Positions 1-9,006 of a DNA stretch of 41,814 bases are shown in pieces. A program made the position numbers and the translations under genes. Position 1 is the stretch's first letter. Every line of letters begins with the position of its first letter. The notes under the pieces are model-generated. The model made no database searches. It was not told the origin of the DNA and saw nothing but the letters and a program-made list of their open reading frames with translations. Source of the stretch: a virus; IMG/VR virus record IMGVR_UViG_3300043803_001324, positions 1-41,814 of that record, one strand, 5' to 3'.

Positions 1-129
1 TCCGACGCGCAGATCTCCTCGTGGTGTCGCTCGACCTCTGTCTTGCGTGCTCCCTCAGATCGGACTTCCGAACTACTGGGCGCTCTCGCAGGCGCCGCCG
101 CCCCATCTTCAACCAGCAAGGACAACAAC

Positions 130-534
130 ATGGCCAACCGCCCCGCCGACTTCTCCGCCTCCGCTTCCGAAACCCTCGACATGCTCAAGGAGGCGACCGC
201 CACGGGCATCAAGGCCGGGCTCGCGTCCGAGCTGGCCGACCGCCTCGTCGAGACCATCGAGAGCAAGTTCGGCAGCGCGCCGATGTACCCGGCGCTGCTC
301 AAGACCCCTCTCGGCCGCCGCGGCCTCTCCTACGGTGCCCCGGTGCTCCTCTACTTCCTCGCCGCCACGTTCCCGGAGCGCATCCCGGTGAACGCCGACG
401 GGGTCAAGGCCGCCGCCCGCTACGCGGTCATCGGCCACTCGGTCAAGCTCATCGCGCCGCTCTTCGCCCTGCTCACCCCGCTCTGGGAAGAGCTGGCGAA
501 CTTCGCCAAGTCCGAACTGCGCGAAGTCAAGTAG
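130..534 (+). CDS. Hypothetical small helical protein
   Basis: A 134-residue protein of unknown function. Two hydrophobic stretches (around YGAPVLLYFLAATF and LIAPLFALLTPLW) lie in an otherwise helical, alanine-rich sequence, so peripheral membrane association is possible but no clear signal peptide is present. I chose the ATG at 130, which follows an AAGGA-like site. The same frame is open back to the window edge with a TTG at 43, so an N-terminal extension cannot be excluded. It stands alone, followed by a hairpin and then the VWA gene. Confidence 0.6.
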   Translation: MANRPADFSASASETLDMLKEATATGIKAGLASELADRLVETIESKFGSAPMYPALLKTPLGRRGLSYGAPVLLYFLAATFPERIPVNADGVKAAARYAVIGHSVKLIAPLFALLTPLWEELANFAKSELREVK

Positions 535-559
535 CGCTCCCCGCCGACCCTGCCCGCTG

Positions 560-588
560 ACCCCTGCCGCCCAACCAGCAGCAGGGGT
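560..588 (+). terminator. Stem-loop after the first gene
   Basis: An 8-bp perfect inverted repeat (ACCCCTGC at 560-567 and GCAGGGGT at 581-588) with a 13-nt loop lies 26 nt after the stop of the 130-534 gene and before the VWA gene. There is no T-run, so it may be a processing or attenuation structure rather than a classical intrinsic terminator. Confidence 0.35.
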
Positions 589-645
589 TCGGGCACTCGT
601 GCGCCCTGATCCCACAACCTGCCATCCTGCACCCGGAGCACCCCC

Positions 646-3129
646 ATGAAGTTCGCCCTCCGAAACTACGCTGGTCAGATCAAGAAGTTCTTCATCGCCG
701 AGGAGCGGACGCTCCCTCCGGTTTCGCTCTCCGCGGAGGTCGGGCACCACATCCTCGTGGTCGACCGCTCCGGCTCCATGTACTACTCGATGACCGAGCT
801 TCGCTCGATGGTCGAGAAGGTGCTGACCATCGAGGAGTTCGCCAACGCCGGCCAGCTCGTCAGCCTGTTGTCCTACTCCTCGCAGGGCGACCTCACGGTC
901 CACTTCGAGCGGACGCCCGTGCAGGATGTCCTCGCTCCAGGCTCCCACCACGTCGAGTCGATCCGCCAGCTCCGCGCCACCGCGTTCACCTGCGTCTCGC
1001 AGGCTCTGGAGTACGCCTCCAAGCTCGTCCGCCCTACCGAGACGACCGGCGTCAGCGTCCACACCGACGGCTATTTCAACGACCGTTCCCCGACGCTGGA
1101 GCAGCGCGCCATCGACCGTTGGATCGAACAGATGCGCCCGGCCAAGAACGTGTTCGTGAACACCATCGCCTATGGCGGCTGGTGTGACTACGTTCTGCTC
1201 GATCGAATGGCCAACGCGCTCTCCGGCAAGATGGTCCGAGCTTCGACTGCCAAGGACGTCTACCAAGCGCTCCACGACACGTCCAAGCTGCTCGCCGGCC
1301 GCACCGTGCCTTCGGTCACGTTGGACTCCGACGGCTCGTGGCAGGTCGCCTACGCCCCGAAGGCGCGCAAGGTCAACGGGACCGCGCAGGACATCACGCT
1401 CCGCGGCCTGAGCCCCGACGAGACGCCGCGGGTCTGGCGCTTCCGGCAGGTAACGGAAGCGGCCTACCGCAAGTCGCAGGAAGTCGAGAACGGCGACCTC
1501 ACGCCCATCTACGCCTTCGCCCGTACCTCGCTGGCCGCCGGCCGCCTCAACGACGCGAAGTACGCCTTCGTCACGACCCGCGACGCCCGGCTCGGGCAGT
1601 TCGCCAAGGCCATCACGCCGGAGCAGCTCGCGGACTTCGCTGAGGCCCTCGACGGGGCGCTCTACGGTCGTCCTGGTGTCTACACCGCGGAGGGCACCGG
1701 CTACGGGCTGTCGGGAGGGAAGTGTTCGATCCCGCAGCTCTGCGACATCCTCCTCCACCACCGGAACTCGTGGTCTCTCGACCTCCCCACCTTCCTCGCG
1801 GGCTACCAGAAGCGCGGGCTGAAGCGTCTTCAGGGGAGCTGGGTGACCGACCCGGAGACGAACGAGACCACCTTCGTCCCCGCGTCATACAATCTGGTGA
1901 GCACGGAGGACCAGACCTGCCTCTCGGTCTCGGCGTTCGAGTTCAACAACTCCACGGCTACGATCAACATGCTCGTGACGCAGAAGGCGAACCTGACCGA
2001 CGCCAAGACGGGCAAGGTCATCCCGATGGTGGGAGGACAGAAGCTCGATCTGCGCCAGCACAACTTCTACACCCTCGTCGGAGACGGTACGGTCAACGCC
2101 AAGGTGCTCCCGATCTTCGTGGCGACCCAGAGCCTCTGGCGATCGCTCGTCTCCCTCGGTGTGGCGGAAGACAACGGCTTCCGACCCGGCCAGCCCCACG
2201 TCATCGACCTGACCGAGCTTCCGGTCCTCGACTACGCCAGCGACCTAGCTCCGCCCATGGACGTGTTCAGCCAGCTCGCCGGCTGCAAGATCCTGCTGAG
2301 CCTCATCAACGCCGCTCTTCCGGCCGGCGGCGAGGCCGCTCTCGACCTGACGGACGAGCAGAAGGCCGATCTGTCGGCGCACGACCTCACGGCCAAGCTC
2401 AACTTCTCGCCGCCGACGACGACGCCCTACACCGATCTGGCCGTTGCCGTGGCGACGGGGTTGGTAGACCTCCGGACGAGCTACAAGGTCGAGTTCCTCG
2501 GGACGGACATCGCGGGGCTCGGAGACCTGTACTCGGCCAACGCGGCGGTGCAGCGATACCTGACGGCCAAGAAGGACGACAAGGAGCTGGAGAAGTTCAC
2601 GGTCGCTGATGCGCTCGCGGATGGCGTCTCGATCTCGCTGACGCCGCCGAAGAAGCTCAACTCGGTGGATGCCTTCACCCTCCCGTACATCTGTGACTTC
2701 TTCCGCGTCGGGTACAACAAGGAGCACTTCATGACCATCACGGCGCTGCTCAAGGAGACCGGCTACTCGGGCAAGTGGCTCGCGGACTACCTGCCGGAGA
2801 AGCTCGTCGAGATCAAGAAGTACGTCGAGGAGTACCAGGAGGGCCTCTACAGCAGTCAGGTCCGGCCCGCTGCGTTCTACATCGGTTCCACCGGCATGCT
2901 CCCCGACACCTGGGGCGAGGTGCCGGCGCTCGATGCTGACAGCCTCAAGGCGCGCATCCCGACGCTCGGCCTGACCAAGAAGCAGAAGGAGAACGGCACC
3001 TTCTTCGTCCTCGACAAGATCGAGGGACAGACGCTGATGGTCCTTGGCGTCTACGCGGAGAACGTCCCCTTCTCGACCCCGGCAGGTGTGGCTGCGGCGA
3101 AGGCAATCTCGTCCGTCGAAGCCGAATGA
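646..3129 (+). CDS. von Willebrand factor A (VWA) domain protein
   Basis: An 827-residue protein with an N-terminal VWA domain. The metal-ion-dependent adhesion site is visible: DRSGS at residues 40-44, a threonine in RATAFT near 113, and an aspartate in HTDGYFND near 141. VWA domains bind Mg2+ and mediate protein-protein contacts, often with MoxR/AAA+ ATPases. The remaining ~600 residues are not recognised and show no membrane segment. The start has a GGAG site 9 nt upstream. The next gene overlaps its stop (ATGA). Role in the phage is unknown; the AAA+ protein at 26516-27688 is only a distant candidate partner. Confidence 0.85.
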   Translation: MKFALRNYAGQIKKFFIAEERTLPPVSLSAEVGHHILVVDRSGSMYYSMTELRSMVEKVLTIEEFANAGQLVSLLSYSSQGDLTVHFERTPVQDVLAPGSHHVESIRQLRATAFTCVSQALEYASKLVRPTETTGVSVHTDGYFNDRSPTLEQRAIDRWIEQMRPAKNVFVNTIAYGGWCDYVLLDRMANALSGKMVRASTAKDVYQALHDTSKLLAGRTVPSVTLDSDGSWQVAYAPKARKVNGTAQDITLRGLSPDETPRVWRFRQVTEAAYRKSQEVENGDLTPIYAFARTSLAAGRLNDAKYAFVTTRDARLGQFAKAITPEQLADFAEALDGALYGRPGVYTAEGTGYGLSGGKCSIPQLCDILLHHRNSWSLDLPTFLAGYQKRGLKRLQGSWVTDPETNETTFVPASYNLVSTEDQTCLSVSAFEFNNSTATINMLVTQKANLTDAKTGKVIPMVGGQKLDLRQHNFYTLVGDGTVNAKVLPIFVATQSLWRSLVSLGVAEDNGFRPGQPHVIDLTELPVLDYASDLAPPMDVFSQLAGCKILLSLINAALPAGGEAALDLTDEQKADLSAHDLTAKLNFSPPTTTPYTDLAVAVATGLVDLRTSYKVEFLGTDIAGLGDLYSANAAVQRYLTAKKDDKELEKFTVADALADGVSISLTPPKKLNSVDAFTLPYICDFFRVGYNKEHFMTITALLKETGYSGKWLADYLPEKLVEIKKYVEEYQEGLYSSQVRPAAFYIGSTGMLPDTWGEVPALDADSLKARIPTLGLTKKQKENGTFFVLDKIEGQTLMVLGVYAENVPFSTPAGVAAAKAISSVEAE

Positions 3130-3461
3130 GCCGCATCCTCGAAGCAGAGCTGGAGCTGTGCCCGGCCTGTGGTGCCTTCCACCGCCACCGGGCTGGGATG
3201 CCGGCGACGGCGGCTGCCATCGACTACCTCATGGAGGAGATCGGACTCGACCTGCTCGACACCTGTGCGGACCTTCTGGTTTGTGGTTCCTGCGGTCAGC
3301 AGGAGATCCTCGACGCCGAGTTGTTCGAGCGGGCTTCCGAGCAGTGCAGTGGTTACGTTGGGTGGGACGCCATCTCTGGCGACCCCATCTTTCACCTTCG
3401 CCCGCGCTGGTTGGCCGGGCTCTCACCTTGGCAAGCTCCCGGGAACGTAGCCTGCGCGTGA
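3126..3461 (+). CDS. Small zinc-ribbon-like protein
   Basis: A 111-residue protein with two CxxC pairs, CPACG near residue 12 and CGSCG near residue 56, spaced as in a zinc ribbon. Its ATG overlaps the stop of the VWA gene by 4 nt, so translation is probably coupled to it. No family recognised. It could be a small DNA- or protein-binding accessory factor. Confidence 0.65.
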   Translation: MSRILEAELELCPACGAFHRHRAGMPATAAAIDYLMEEIGLDLLDTCADLLVCGSCGQQEILDAELFERASEQCSGYVGWDAISGDPIFHLRPRWLAGLSPWQAPGNVACA

Positions 3462-3549
3462 TTCCTCTGTTCGGTGGCGTGCTTCCCACCGCTTCACGCG
3501 CACCCAAAGGCCCGTTTCCGGGAGCCTGCCCTCCCTCCACCTGTGAGCC

Positions 3550-3981
3550 ATGAACACCGTCGCAACCTTGCTCGATGCGCCCTTCAATGAGCTGGTCGAG
3601 GACGACACGATGCGGCCCGAGCAAGTCTCGCCAGAGATGGCGGCGGAGCTGCGCGAGCCAGAGAATGCCGTTCGCTGGCGGCTCGCTCTCGTCCGGAAGA
3701 AGCTGAAGATCCAGACCTCTCTCCGCGCGGCGAACCTGAACCTCCGGGAGGGCATGGGCAACCGGAGCGAGCTTCTGACGCGCCGCAACCGAACGGCCTT
3801 CGCCCTCGGGCGCGTCGAGCTTCGCCTCCTCGAAGCGGCGGCTGGCGTCAAGGCGCGACGGAACCGCGCGTTCGATTCCCGCACGCTCCTCGACCGGGCG
3901 CAAGCGCTTCTTCTCACGATCTCGCCGAAGGATCCGAGGGTCCTCAAGTGGATCGAGGACCGCGAGAAGGATGCCCCCTAA
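3550..3981 (+). CDS. Hypothetical charged helical protein
   Basis: A 143-residue protein rich in Arg, Glu and Leu, predicted helical through most of its length (for example the stretch around NAVRWRLALVRKKLKIQ). No motif recognised. It overlaps the start of the downstream SNF2 helicase by 11 nt, which suggests coupled expression and perhaps a shared task. It is preceded by an 88-nt spacer after the zinc-ribbon gene. Confidence 0.6.
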   Translation: MNTVATLLDAPFNELVEDDTMRPEQVSPEMAAELREPENAVRWRLALVRKKLKIQTSLRAANLNLREGMGNRSELLTRRNRTAFALGRVELRLLEAAAGVKARRNRAFDSRTLLDRAQALLLTISPKDPRVLKWIEDREKDAP

Positions 3982-6010
3982 GCCGCCGAAGTGCGCCTAC
4001 GCCCACCTCACGACGGGCCCTCTCTCCGAGGACGCGCGGGTTGCCGTCTGCGCGATCCCAGGAGTCAAGTTCTTTCGAGGCCAGATCTGGGCGCCGTGGC
4101 ACGCCATCAAGGCGGTAGATCGGCTCGGGCTCATCTACCACGCAGTCTCGTGGGCGCAGGCTCCGCAGACGCCTTGGACATGGGAGCAGGTCGAGGAGGC
4201 GCTCAGGACGGGCGGAGAGGCCCGTCCAGACGTTCTGGAGCCGGGTTTCCTGCTCGACCACCAGAAGGGGGCGCTGCTCAAGGGCGCGAGCCTCCCGGGC
4301 TTCCACATCCACCACGCGACGGGCGCAGGGAAGACGCTGACGGCGTACCTCCTCGCGCTGCTGACGTCGGGGGCGGTCGTGTTCGTCACCAAGTCGAGCG
4401 CGCGTGTCCAGATGTCCCGCGAGCTGGCGCGGTTCACCACGGTCCAGCCCTACATCCTCCGCAACACCTCGTCGGAGTCGCCGGAGAGCATTGACCGGCG
4501 GGTAGACGAGCTGCGGCAGCTCCGCCGCGGGGCTACCGACCCTGCCGTGTTCCTCGACCTCACAGGGGCGACCCCCCGAGACGAGAAGCGGCTGCGTGCA
4601 GCCGAGCGGGAGGCCAAGGACACCATCCACCGCCTCGACAGACAGCTTGCCCGAGCGCTGGACCGCCAGAAGCGCATCCATGCAGCGTTCGAGAGCACGT
4701 TCGACCGGTACCTCGAACGCTGCGCTGAAACCGAATCTCGTCCCTTCGTGATCGTGGGGTGGGACACGCTCGCCAGCTACTTGCCGCTCCTTCGCCAGCT
4801 CAAACCGGAGATCGTCGTGTTCGACGAGAGCCACCGCGGGAAGTCCAGCAAGCGCTGGGATCGAATCCCGCTCGGCTCGATGCCGGATATGGACTCGGAC
4901 GTCGAAGGCTACCGGAGCGTCATCGAGACGCAGGCCGCGGAGGCGAAGTCGCGAGGAGGCTTCATCGCGGAGGACGAAGGCTCGCGGACCATGATCGTCC
5001 CCAAGAACAACATGAGCGTCGCGGGGGGAGAGCTGGCGCGCATGGCATCCGTGCGCCGCCGAATCTGCACGACAGCTACGCCCGTGAAGAACCTGCTGCA
5101 AGACTTCTGGTCGCAGCTCGATTTCGCCGAGCCGGATGCTTGGGGCAACGCCGATTCTTTCGAGAAGCGCTACTGCAACAAGCATCGCGACAACAACGGC
5201 TTCATGGACGCGAAGGGAATCAGCAACCCCGACGAGTTGGTGGAGCGCCTGCGGTACGTCGTCCACCGGGTCGAGTACGCTGAAACGCACAAGAACCTCC
5301 CGCCGAAGCGGAGAATCTCGCTCTACGTGGCGCCGGAAGACCAGTGCGCGCCCTCTGGCGACTTCGTTCGAGAGATCAGAGAGGCCAAGGCGCGCGGGGC
5401 GAACGCCGTCATCGAGGTGAAGCTCGCCGAGGCCGCAAGCAAGAAGCGGAAGGTCGTCTGCTCGTACGTGGAGGATCACGTCCGCTCGGGACACAAGGTC
5501 GTGCTCTTCACGGCTCGCCGCCGAGACTGCGAAGAGCTGGGCAAGGAGCTGCGCCGGGTGCTCGGGAAGGACGTGCAGATCTGGGCGGCCCACGGCGGCC
5601 AGCCAGACACGCTGCGCCAGCAGATCGTAGACGACTACATGGACCACACAGGGCCGTGCGTGTTCGTCGGGACCGGCGATGCGTTCGGAGAGTCCATCAA
5701 CCTCCAGCGGACGGATGCCGCGTTCTTCGTGATGCTCCCGTACACACCGGGGCAGTTGCGGCAGTGGGAAGGCAGGTTCTTCCGTCAAGGGCAGGACCGG
5801 CCCTGCATCGTGTACTACGTGATCGCAGAGCAGACGATTGACGAGCACGTCGCGGGCATCCTCATCAGCAAGCTCCCCGCCATCGAGAAGATCGTCCTCG
5901 ACTCGGAACTCGCGGCCGCGGGGGCGGTGCTTGGCGGCATCGAGGACCAAGAGGCCATCGTGGCGAGCATCATTGGAAAGCTGACGTTCTACGATGATGA
6001 TGACGAATAA
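3971..6010 (+). CDS. SNF2/superfamily 2 DNA helicase-like ATPase
   Basis: A 679-residue SF2 ATPase. Walker A HATGAGKT is at about 115-122, motif II is DESH in VVFDESHRGKS near 285, and the C-terminal RecA lobe has VLFTARRRDCEEL, GTGDAFGESINL and the SNF2-type motif VI (QWEGRFFRQGQ). Family members translocate on duplex DNA and remodel protein-DNA complexes or branched DNA. The N-terminal 100 residues resemble the region preceding the ATPase core in SMARCAL1-like proteins. A charged insertion of about 80 residues sits between motifs Ia and II. It is one of two SNF2-like genes in the window (see 24533-26095). Probable role: DNA replication or recombination support. Confidence 0.9.
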   Translation: MPPKPPKCAYAHLTTGPLSEDARVAVCAIPGVKFFRGQIWAPWHAIKAVDRLGLIYHAVSWAQAPQTPWTWEQVEEALRTGGEARPDVLEPGFLLDHQKGALLKGASLPGFHIHHATGAGKTLTAYLLALLTSGAVVFVTKSSARVQMSRELARFTTVQPYILRNTSSESPESIDRRVDELRQLRRGATDPAVFLDLTGATPRDEKRLRAAEREAKDTIHRLDRQLARALDRQKRIHAAFESTFDRYLERCAETESRPFVIVGWDTLASYLPLLRQLKPEIVVFDESHRGKSSKRWDRIPLGSMPDMDSDVEGYRSVIETQAAEAKSRGGFIAEDEGSRTMIVPKNNMSVAGGELARMASVRRRICTTATPVKNLLQDFWSQLDFAEPDAWGNADSFEKRYCNKHRDNNGFMDAKGISNPDELVERLRYVVHRVEYAETHKNLPPKRRISLYVAPEDQCAPSGDFVREIREAKARGANAVIEVKLAEAASKKRKVVCSYVEDHVRSGHKVVLFTARRRDCEELGKELRRVLGKDVQIWAAHGGQPDTLRQQIVDDYMDHTGPCVFVGTGDAFGESINLQRTDAAFFVMLPYTPGQLRQWEGRFFRQGQDRPCIVYYVIAEQTIDEHVAGILISKLPAIEKIVLDSELAAAGAVLGGIEDQEAIVASIIGKLTFYDDDDE

Positions 6011-6023
6011 TGTAGATACATGA

Positions 6024-6052
6024 TTGACAAACAACTGGACCCAGGATAGGAT
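6024..6052 (+). promoter_or_regulatory. Promoter for a leaderless transcript (site 1)
   Basis: TTGACA at 6024-6029, 17-bp spacer, TAGGAT at 6047-6052, then exactly 6 nt to the ATG at 6059. This is sigma70-type spacing with the expected transcription start on or next to the start codon. It is one of seven sites with the same architecture. Confidence 0.75.
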
Positions 6053-6058
6053 TGCCCC

Positions 6059-7705
6059 ATGACCGACTCCAAACCTGCCCCGCTCTCTCCGATCAAAGCC
6101 CTCGTGGTTGGCGGAGACAACGGCTTCGCCAACCGTACACTTCCCAACGTCCTCTCGAAGTTTCGCAAGGATGGGCGGCCCGTACTGGTCCAGTGGCACT
6201 GGAGCCATAAGCCCCCCGCGACGGGTGGCATACCGGCTGGGTGTGAGCTGGTGTTCCTGATGATCTCCCAGTCGAGCCACTCCCTCTCCCAGCAAGGCGC
6301 GGCGATGGCGAAAGCTGCCGGAGTCCCCACCGTGACGGGCTCGTTCAAGGCGACCGAGTGCATCGAGTCGTTCCGGCGGGCCGGCTTCACCTACTCCAGC
6401 AACCCGGTGCCTGTCCCGGTTGCGCCCGCCGTGGAACCGGCCCCAGCTACGCTCACGGCCGACGAGAAGGCCGCCGTGGCTCGCTGGAAGAACGCTCGGC
6501 TCCGAGATCTGGCCTGCCGACAGCCGAGCGACACGTTCGAGAACTACCGCAAGGTGATCCGAGCTGAGGTCGCAGCGACATTCCCCCGCGAAGTCGAGGA
6601 CACGCCTACGCTCCTCAACGTGCCCGACGAGCAGCTCCACCGAGCACTCCTCGACGTCGGCGCCCACCCGTTCGACTGGCCCATCTACCGAAACGCCTGC
6701 CGTGACCGCAACATCCCACCGGCGCTCTCGCCTCCCCCTCCCAACACCGAGATCACCATGCCGCCGGCTACGCCGTCCAATGTCCGCACCTTCCTCCTCC
6801 ACAACCCCAGCGCGCCGTTCCATGTGCTCCATGAGAAGTTCGGCCTCTCCGCGGAGCGGAGCCGAGCTGCTCGACGGGAACTCGGGATCGACACGGTGCT
6901 GGGGAACTCACAGAGCGGCGGCATCTACCTCCAGCCCGCCTTCTACGCGGCGTGTGACGAGGCGAAGTTGCCCCATCCGGACACCGGCCTTCCGGGATTC
7001 TTCGTGGACCAGGGGCCGGTCGACCTCGCCACCCTGCCGCCAAGCTCCCTGTTCCAGAAGGCGTTGAAGTTCCTCGCGGACGACCCGACGGTGGACGTCA
7101 CCGAGGAGTTCCCGACCATCGCCCCGCCGCAGCTTGCCCTGCTGCGCCGCGCGTGTGGCATCCTCGTCTTCGGCTCGTCCAAGCAGGACCCGACGGTGGT
7201 CTACCCAGCGCGCCTCGAAGCCGTCCGCGAGATGTTCAAGGAGCGCGCGGCTCCCGTCGCCCCCGCCCCCGCCGCCCGCATCGCCGCCACCCCCCGCGCT
7301 GCCGCCCCTGACCCCATCGCGGGCTCCAAGTCCCACGAGGAGGTAGCGTTGGGCTTCCTGAAGGACTACCCCCACCTCCCCAAGCAGAAGCTGAAGAACC
7401 ACTTGGCGCGTGTCGGGATGCCGTGGACTTCGCTGACCACGGCAGAGTTCCGGCGCCTGCACGCACTGGCCCAGCCTGTGAAAGCTCCCGCGCCTGCGCC
7501 GCCGTTGGCGCCTGTGCCGGCCCAGACCACGCCGGATAAGACCGTAGCGGCTGACGACATCCGGGCGGCGCTCCACCTCCTCGTGGACGCTCTGGCTGCC
7601 GCGGGCTACGACCTCTCAACCGTGCAGATCGACGTGGGCGGTCGCAAGCTCACCGGCAAGAAGCCGGTGGTCATCACGGTCATGCAGGACGTGGAGATCG
7701 TGTGA
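6059..7705 (+). CDS. DUF2325-like domain protein with winged-helix-like repeats
   Basis: A 548-residue protein. Residues ~13-115 resemble the DUF2325 fold: LVVGGD at the start, a conserved SH in SQSSHSL after a hydrophobic strand, and AKAAGVPTV near the end. The rest contains at least three ~40-residue units with helix-turn-helix character (around NPSAPFHVLHEKFGLSAERS, LKFLADDPTVDVTEEF and FLKDYPHLPKQKLKNHLARV), separated by Pro/Ala-rich linkers. This suggests a DNA-binding protein with a sensing head. It is the first gene after a leaderless-type promoter and overlaps the next gene (GTGA). Function unknown. Confidence 0.7.
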   Translation: MTDSKPAPLSPIKALVVGGDNGFANRTLPNVLSKFRKDGRPVLVQWHWSHKPPATGGIPAGCELVFLMISQSSHSLSQQGAAMAKAAGVPTVTGSFKATECIESFRRAGFTYSSNPVPVPVAPAVEPAPATLTADEKAAVARWKNARLRDLACRQPSDTFENYRKVIRAEVAATFPREVEDTPTLLNVPDEQLHRALLDVGAHPFDWPIYRNACRDRNIPPALSPPPPNTEITMPPATPSNVRTFLLHNPSAPFHVLHEKFGLSAERSRAARRELGIDTVLGNSQSGGIYLQPAFYAACDEAKLPHPDTGLPGFFVDQGPVDLATLPPSSLFQKALKFLADDPTVDVTEEFPTIAPPQLALLRRACGILVFGSSKQDPTVVYPARLEAVREMFKERAAPVAPAPAARIAATPRAAAPDPIAGSKSHEEVALGFLKDYPHLPKQKLKNHLARVGMPWTSLTTAEFRRLHALAQPVKAPAPAPPLAPVPAQTTPDKTVAADDIRAALHLLVDALAAAGYDLSTVQIDVGGRKLTGKKPVVITVMQDVEIV

Positions 7706-8085
7706 GGCAGGACGCAGGCAAGCTCGACAAGGTATCCATGCTCCGTGCGACCGGGACTGCCCATGCGGCAGTTCTGGACCACCTCGACCGCGCAGCTCGT
7801 CTCCAGCGAGACGACCAGCGCGTAGAGCGCATGTCGCGCGGGCTCTGCTCGTCTTGCTTCTACCTCCAAGGCTGGGCTGGCTGCGCAAGCTGTACGACTC
7901 GGCCTTGTGCCCTCTGCCACAAGGATCAGAGCTATGGCAGCACGGCTACGGACGTGCTGTGCCTGTCGTGCGCGTGCTCGAACTCGCTCTGCAAGCGCTG
8001 CGGCGGAGACATCGACCTCCGCATCCTCCGCCGGAAGTGGCCCGACGCCAGCGAAAGTAGCTCGGACGCGCCCTCGCGGGATTGA
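7702..8085 (+). CDS. Cysteine-rich putative zinc-binding protein
   Basis: A 127-residue protein starting at a GTG that overlaps the upstream stop. The middle holds eleven cysteines in repeated CxxC pairs (CSSC, CASC, CALC, CLSCAC, CKRC) between about residues 49 and 100, so it probably folds around two or three zinc ions. The N-terminal 45 residues are helical and charged. No family recognised. Similar treble-clef or ribbon proteins often bind nucleic acid. Confidence 0.65.
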   Translation: MRQDAGKLDKVSMLRATGTAHAAVLDHLDRAARLQRDDQRVERMSRGLCSSCFYLQGWAGCASCTTRPCALCHKDQSYGSTATDVLCLSCACSNSLCKRCGGDIDLRILRRKWPDASESSSDAPSRD

Positions 8086-8109
8086 CAACCGGCGCGCTCC
8101 CATTACGGG
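8082..8109 (+). promoter_or_regulatory. Promoter for a leaderless transcript (site 2)
   Basis: TTGACA at 8082-8087, 16-bp spacer, TACGGG at 8104-8109, then 6 nt to the ATG at 8116. The -10 is the poorest of the set. The -35 overlaps the end of the upstream gene. The G-rich run before the ATG could also act as a ribosome site. Confidence 0.55.
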
Positions 8110-8115
8110 TGGGGG

Positions 8116-9006
8116 ATGCCGATTCTCCTCGACCCTGGGCCCAGCCGCCGTGGCTGGCACCGCCTCCAGACGTTTCTGGAGTGCCCACAGAAGTACGCCT
8201 GGGAGTACCTGCGGCCATCCGGGGGAGAGAAGCCGGTACCGAAGGACGGACCGCTGGTGATTGGCAGCCTCACGCACGTCGGCATCGCGCACCACTACGC
8301 GCGGTTGCGTGAGACGCAACACGGTCGCGACTCCAACATCTACCACGAGCCGTCCACCGCCATTGCGCTCCTGGCCGAGAAGAACGGCTGGCACCAGCAG
8401 GATGTCGAGCACGTACAAGACCTCGTGATCGACTACATCGCGCACTGGAGTGGGCGTGAACAGTGGCGCGTGTTGTACGTGGAAGAGGTCTTCGAGGCGC
8501 GCTATCCATTCGTCGAGGGTCCGATCCGCCGTAAGGTCCGCGACGAACGGGGCGTGTGGACGGGCGAATGGCGGGAGGAGGAGGACGCGCTCCTCACCGC
8601 GCGAGTCGATCTCGCCATCGAGATGGCGGGCAAGGTCTACTTCGTCGACCACAAGACCACGGGCCGGATCGACGTGAAGCACCCGAAGTTCTACACCATG
8701 AGCGGCCAGCTCATCAACTACCGCTGGCTGGGCACCATGGCGTTCGGCGAGAAGTTCGGCGGCGTGCTCCTGAACATGGTGCAGACGCAGGGCGGGCGGA
8801 AGTTCCAGCGGCCTCCGCTGGAGCCGGCCCCGGCGCTCTTCAACAAGTTCCCGCAGACCATCGAGGACGCGGAGCGCCGCATCGCTCAGCTCGAAGACGA
8901 GGACCGGGCAGTCTCTGCGTGGCCCGCGGCTACCAACGAGCTGACCTGCTTCCACCGCTACGGCGCCTGCTCGCATCTGGAGCGGTGCAAGTGGGGGCTC
9001 CTGTGA
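8116..9006 (+). CDS. Cas4/AddB-like PD-(D/E)xK exonuclease with Fe-S cluster
   Basis: A 296-residue RecB-family nuclease. Visible elements are GSLTHVGIAHH (helix with the first catalytic His region), ARVDLAIEM followed by KVYFVDHKTTG (the D...DxK core), and QLINYRW (the QxxxY motif). Four cysteines are placed as in Fe-S nucleases: C23 in LECPQKY, and C278, C285 and C291 at the C-terminus. The family resects DNA ends with 5'-3' or 3'-5' polarity. In phages it is often linked to recombination with a Sak4 or RecA-like annealase, which is encoded 750 bp downstream. It heads a new transcription unit. Confidence 0.9.
   Translation: MPILLDPGPSRRGWHRLQTFLECPQKYAWEYLRPSGGEKPVPKDGPLVIGSLTHVGIAHHYARLRETQHGRDSNIYHEPSTAIALLAEKNGWHQQDVEHVQDLVIDYIAHWSGREQWRVLYVEEVFEARYPFVEGPIRRKVRDERGVWTGEWREEEDALLTARVDLAIEMAGKVYFVDHKTTGRIDVKHPKFYTMSGQLINYRWLGTMAFGEKFGGVLLNMVQTQGGRKFQRPPLEPAPALFNKFPQTIEDAERRIAQLEDEDRAVSAWPAATNELTCFHRYGACSHLERCKWGLL

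Noticed and set aside
1722-2609. Long alternative frames over the VWA gene and other genes
   Set aside because: These Arg/Pro/Gly-rich frames are by-products of high third-position GC and show no domain, start site or coupling.
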